Assembly: GCA_900768345.1 (NCBI GenBank)
Contig: CAAGCO010000008.1
Location: 87,626-151,625 of the forward strand
DNA length: 64,000 nt
Source of the DNA: Bacilli bacterium
GTDB lineage: Bacteria > Bacillota_I > Bacilli_A > RF39 > UBA660
Direction of reading: 5' to 3'
The position numbers and the translations under genes are program-made. The notes below the pieces were generated by a model. That model was not told the origin of the DNA. It ran no database searches and saw nothing but the letters and a program-made list of their open reading frames with translations. Of this stretch, positions 60,985-64,000 are shown piece after piece. How positions within the stretch are numbered: the first letter of the stretch is position 1; each line of letters begins with the position of its first letter.

Positions 60985-62916
60985 ATGAAAAAGAATAAAC
61001 AAATTGTAGTTCATCTTTGGTGGCTATTTTATATTATATTTTTAGAATTAGTATATAGAACATTTATAATAGGGAATTTATTTTCTGTTAATACACTAAT
61101 GGTTATTTTATTTAGTATACCTTTCATAGTTATTTTTAGTACAATAGCAACTTTATTTAGTGAAAAGGCAAATAAAGTATTAAACATTATACTAACATCA
61201 GCTTTAACATTAGTTACACTAGCTCAAATAGTATATTACAATTTCTATGATTCTATATTTTCTTTTTTTTCGCTTACAACAGGTACAGGCCAAGTAATGC
61301 AATTTTGGCAAATGATAATAGATGTAATATTAAGAATTTGGTATATATTTGTAATAATACTAATTCCATATATTTTATTTTTAGTATTTAATAAGAAATT
61401 TAATTTTAAAAGACCAAATAAAACAATAGTTATAAGCGAAATAGTAGCATTAATACTATCAATTATTGGAATAACTATTTTAGTACATTTTGATAATAAA
61501 GGATTTTATTCATTAAGAAGATTACTATTTAAAACACATGCTCCAATGCTAACAATAAATAAAACAGGGTTACTAACAATGGAAACAATAGATATATATA
61601 GATATTTATTTGGATTCAAAGAAGAGATATATATTGAAGAAAAAACTGAACCAGTTATAAAAGAAGAGAAAAAAGAATATAACGTATATAACATAGATTT
61701 TGATAAATTAATAGCAGAAACAACTGATAATAATTTAATAAATATGCATAAATTTTTTCAAAGCGTTGAACCAACTGAAAAGAATAAGTACACAGGAATG
61801 TTTAAAGGAAAAAACTTAATATTTATAACGGCTGAAGCATTCGATACTATCGCAATAGATAAAAATATTACGCCAACACTTTATAAGATGGCTACTAATT
61901 CATTCGTTTTTAATAACTATTACCAACCTTTATACCCAGTTTCAACATCAGATGGCGAATATATGAATTTAATGAGCTTAATTCCTAAAGAAGGAGTATG
62001 GAGTTTTAAAGCAACAAGTAAATTATCAATGCCGTTTGGACTTGGAAATGTATTTAAAAAAGAAGGATATAATGCTTATGCATTTCATAATCAAACATAT
62101 AAATATTATAGTAGAGAAAAATCACATACAAATATAGGATTTAAATATATTGGTTGCGGCAATGGACTAGAAAGGAAAATGAACTGTAAGCATTGGCCAA
62201 ATAGTGATGCTGAAATGATGGATGCAACATTTGATTATTATTTAAAAGATAACAAACCATTCGTAACATATTATATGACAGTAAGTGGACATTTAAATTA
62301 TAATTTCTATGGTAATAACATGGCATCAAGAAATAAAAAAGCAGTAAAGAATTTAAAATATAGTACAGCAGTTAAAGCGTATTATGCAACACAAATAGAA
62401 TTAGATAAAGCAATGTCAAAATTATTAAATAAATTAGAAGAAAAGAATTTATTAAATGATACATTAATAGTAATAGCACCAGATCATTATCCATATGGAT
62501 TAAAAACATCAGAAATGAATGAAGTAAGTAAAATAGATAGAAGTGATAAATTTGAAAACTATCATACTTCATTAATAATGTATAATCCAACAATAGAAAA
62601 GACAGAAGTAAATAAAGTAGTTTCTGGAATAGACATATTACCAACAGTACTTAATTTATTTGGAATGGATTACGATTCAAGACTACTTATGGGAAAAGAT
62701 ATATTTAGTGAAACAGAAGGTTTAGCAATCCTATCAGATAGAAGTTGGGTATCAGATAAAGGAAAATATAACAGTGTCTCAAAAGAATTTATAAGTAATA
62801 CAAATGAAGAAGTATCTAAAGAATACATAGAAAAAATTAATACAGAGGTATATCAAAAATTCAGTATGTCTTCATTAATACTTGATAATGATTACTATAA
62901 AAAGTTAGGACTATAA
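60985..62916 (+). CDS. LTA synthase-family sulfatase-fold phosphoglycerol transferase
   Basis: A 643-residue protein with five N-terminal membrane helices (to about residue 165) and an extracellular sulfatase-fold domain. LtaS-type features: metal-binding FITAEAFD (about 274-281), the catalytic Thr in STSDGEYM (about 315-322; LtaS has KTSDAE-like), HNQTY, TVSGHLNYNF and APDHYPYG (Asp-His metal ligands). It could polymerise lipoteichoic acid or modify other envelope glycerophosphates. LtaS is about 650 residues, so length matches. It follows a small membrane protein and precedes a DNA glycosylase by one base, probably only for co-transcription. Confidence 0.88.
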   Translation: MKKNKQIVVHLWWLFYIIFLELVYRTFIIGNLFSVNTLMVILFSIPFIVIFSTIATLFSEKANKVLNIILTSALTLVTLAQIVYYNFYDSIFSFFSLTTGTGQVMQFWQMIIDVILRIWYIFVIILIPYILFLVFNKKFNFKRPNKTIVISEIVALILSIIGITILVHFDNKGFYSLRRLLFKTHAPMLTINKTGLLTMETIDIYRYLFGFKEEIYIEEKTEPVIKEEKKEYNVYNIDFDKLIAETTDNNLINMHKFFQSVEPTEKNKYTGMFKGKNLIFITAEAFDTIAIDKNITPTLYKMATNSFVFNNYYQPLYPVSTSDGEYMNLMSLIPKEGVWSFKATSKLSMPFGLGNVFKKEGYNAYAFHNQTYKYYSREKSHTNIGFKYIGCGNGLERKMNCKHWPNSDAEMMDATFDYYLKDNKPFVTYYMTVSGHLNYNFYGNNMASRNKKAVKNLKYSTAVKAYYATQIELDKAMSKLLNKLEEKNLLNDTLIVIAPDHYPYGLKTSEMNEVSKIDRSDKFENYHTSLIMYNPTIEKTEVNKVVSGIDILPTVLNLFGMDYDSRLLMGKDIFSETEGLAILSDRSWVSDKGKYNSVSKEFISNTNEEVSKEYIEKINTEVYQKFSMSSLILDNDYYKKLGL

Positions 62917-62917
62917 A

Positions 62918-63736
62918 ATGAAAATAGAAGTAAATGATTTTAATTTAAGAGATACCATACTAAGTGGAGCTTGCTTCAGAGTAACAGAAGAAACAGATGG
63001 AAGTTTTACTAATATATTAAGCGATAGAGTAATAAACATTAAACAAGTTACTAACACTTTAATAATAAACTCAAGTAATAATGAAAACTTAAAAGAAATA
63101 ATTTTAGAATATTTTGATTTAAAAAGGGATTATAATTTCATAAATCAACAACTTATTAATCGTGATGATAAAATGAAAGAAATAATTAACAAATGTAATG
63201 GGTATAAAATACTAAATCAAAGTCCATTCGAAATGTGTATTAGCTACATTATAAGTCAAAATAATAATGTCAAAAGAATTTCCAATAGTATAAATCTATT
63301 ATGTAAAAAATATGGAACAAAAGTAGAGTTTAATAATAAAGATTATTATTTATTCCCAACATATGAACAATTAAAAGATTTAAAAAATGAAGACTTTAGA
63401 GAACTCGGAGTAGGTTTTAGAGATAAATATTTAGAAGATTTTTTAAGTAAGTATCCAAGTTTAAGAGATATAAACACTTTATCAACAGAAGAAGCAACAA
63501 AAGAATTAATGAAAGTCAAAGGAATAGGTCTTAAAGTGGCTTCATGTATATTATTATTTGGATATAAAAGATTAGATACTTTCCCAATAGACACATGGGT
63601 AAAACAAAATATAAAAGAAATATATGGAATCAAAGATAATCAAAAAACAATAGAAAGATTTGCTAAAGAAAAGTACAAAGAATATTCAGGTTTAGCAATA
63701 CAATATTTATTTCATAGTAAAAGAAATATCAAGTAA
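62918..63736 (+). CDS. OGG-type 8-oxoguanine DNA glycosylase/lyase
   Basis: A 272-residue helix-hairpin-helix glycosylase that removes oxidised guanine. The N-terminal block is LRDTILSGACFRVTEE (about residues 9-24), the OGG1 D-x-x-x-T-L-x-S-G-x-x-F-R-pattern, with the usual Gln and Trp replaced. The HhH with the catalytic Lys reads VKGIGLKVASCILLFG (about 205-220), and the catalytic Asp is in FPIDTWVKQ (near 227). It starts one base after the LTA-synthase-like stop. A terminator overlaps its end. Confidence 0.9.
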   Translation: MKIEVNDFNLRDTILSGACFRVTEETDGSFTNILSDRVINIKQVTNTLIINSSNNENLKEIILEYFDLKRDYNFINQQLINRDDKMKEIINKCNGYKILNQSPFEMCISYIISQNNNVKRISNSINLLCKKYGTKVEFNNKDYYLFPTYEQLKDLKNEDFRELGVGFRDKYLEDFLSKYPSLRDINTLSTEEATKELMKVKGIGLKVASCILLFGYKRLDTFPIDTWVKQNIKEIYGIKDNQKTIERFAKEKYKEYSGLAIQYLFHSKRNIK

Positions 63737-63755
63737 CATTAATTGTTACTTTTTA
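63731..63755 (+). terminator. Terminator after the glycosylase gene
   Basis: AAGTAACA, loop TTAAT, TGTTACTT and T-rich tail. Confidence 0.85.
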
Positions 63756-63803
63756 TTATGGAAAAAATAAAATGATTATGATAATATTAAAATAGGTGAT
63801 AAA

Positions 63804-64000
63804 ATGAAAGATAAAAAAGGTTTTACGTTAGTAGAGTTATTAGCAGTAATAGCAATTTTAGCAATATTGGTAATAATTGCATTACCTAACGTAATAAATA
63901 TGTATAATAGTGCAAAGAAACAAACATTTTTAACAGAGGCTAGAACAATTTATAAAGAAGCACAAAAGAAATATGTTAGTGATAGTATATCGGGAAATAA
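63804..64000 (+). CDS. Type IV prepilin-like protein (partial, cut by window end)
   Basis: The first 65 residues of a prepilin or pseudopilin. It opens MKDKKGFTLVELLAVIAILA: a short basic leader, then the class III cleavage site at G|FTLVE and the hydrophobic helix (about 7-29), with Glu at +5 of the mature protein. ComGC and other competence pilins and type II pseudopilins share this. The rest lies outside the window. An AGGTGAT ribosome site precedes the ATG. With a ComK-like gene at 11.6 kb, a competence pilus is possible but other pili cannot be excluded. Confidence 0.88.
   Translation, partial: MKDKKGFTLVELLAVIAILAILVIIALPNVINMYNSAKKQTFLTEARTIYKEAQKKYVSDSISGN

Noticed and set aside
1..64000. 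Alternative genetic code (UGA = Trp), because of the AT-rich, Mollicute-like composition
   Set aside because: TGA ends several conserved genes at the expected place (for example yabG, the trmN6-like gene and the BofA-like gene) and Trp is encoded by TGG.
1..64000. Prophage, transposon or other recent insertion
   Set aside because: No transposase, integrase, terminal inverted repeats or phage-like gene clusters were recognised, and base composition is uniform by eye.

Overview
The window is a very AT-rich bacterial chromosome segment around the replication origin. Gene content and order match the Bacillus-type origin region: noc-rsmG-mnmG-mnmE-khpB-yidC-rnpA-rpmH reads leftward, and dnaA-dnaN-(comK-like)-recF-gyrB-gyrA, then ffs-tadA-dnaX-ebfC-recR-bofA-like-holB-ricT-trmN6-rsmI-pth-mfd-spoVT-tatD-3D protein-rsmA-yabG-veg-spoVG-yabP-yabQ-divIC-tilS-ftsH, reads rightward. 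TGA is used as a stop and TGG as Trp, so the code is the standard bacterial one. Noc, a ComK-like regulator and sporulation genes (spoVT, yabG, yabP, yabQ, a bofA-like gene) point to an endospore-forming lineage of Bacilli/Erysipelotrichia-like Firmicutes, perhaps an uncultured gut member. That placement is inference. No transposase, prophage or CRISPR array was seen.

1-8.5 kb: genes for nucleoid occlusion, rRNA/tRNA modification and membrane-protein insertion, followed by an unrecognised 487-residue protein next to the origin. 8.5-10.4 kb: a bipartite oriC, with DnaA boxes on both sides of dnaA. 10.4-17.6 kb: replication genes, interrupted by a ComK-like gene between dnaN and recF whose upstream region has three tandem Spo0A-type boxes with a 10-bp period. 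17.6-18.4 kb: a non-coding, centromere-like stretch with six identical perfect parS palindromes, one Noc-binding palindrome, and DnaA-box-like 9-mers abutting four of the parS sites. 18.4-39.7 kb: conserved housekeeping and sporulation genes, including a class B sortase whose frame breaks just before the catalytic Cys.

39.7-64 kb is more accessory. It holds a GtrB/GtrA glycosyl-lipid pair, dCMP deaminase, an ABC exporter, a Ca-type P-ATPase and a divergent RNB nuclease. Next comes a cell-surface cluster driven by two near-consensus promoters (a 464-residue membrane protein and a 29-cysteine repeat protein), followed by a membrane-anchored CPHC thioredoxin-like protein. Then follow several unrecognised membrane proteins, tRNA-Cys, a phosphoesterase, a translationally coupled CrtI-like flavoprotein/ferredoxin-reductase pair, a CDF metal exporter, an LTA-synthase-like enzyme, an OGG-type DNA glycosylase, and the start of a type IV prepilin-like gene cut by the window edge.

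Together, the origin half links replication initiation (DnaA), segregation (parS), nucleoid occlusion (Noc), sporulation (Spo0A boxes) and competence (ComK-like, ComEB, prepilin). The most interesting candidates are the DnaA-box/parS composite sites, the Spo0A-box/ComK-like locus, the Cys-rich surface protein with its thiol oxidoreductase, and the two-gene flavin/iron-sulfur redox pair.
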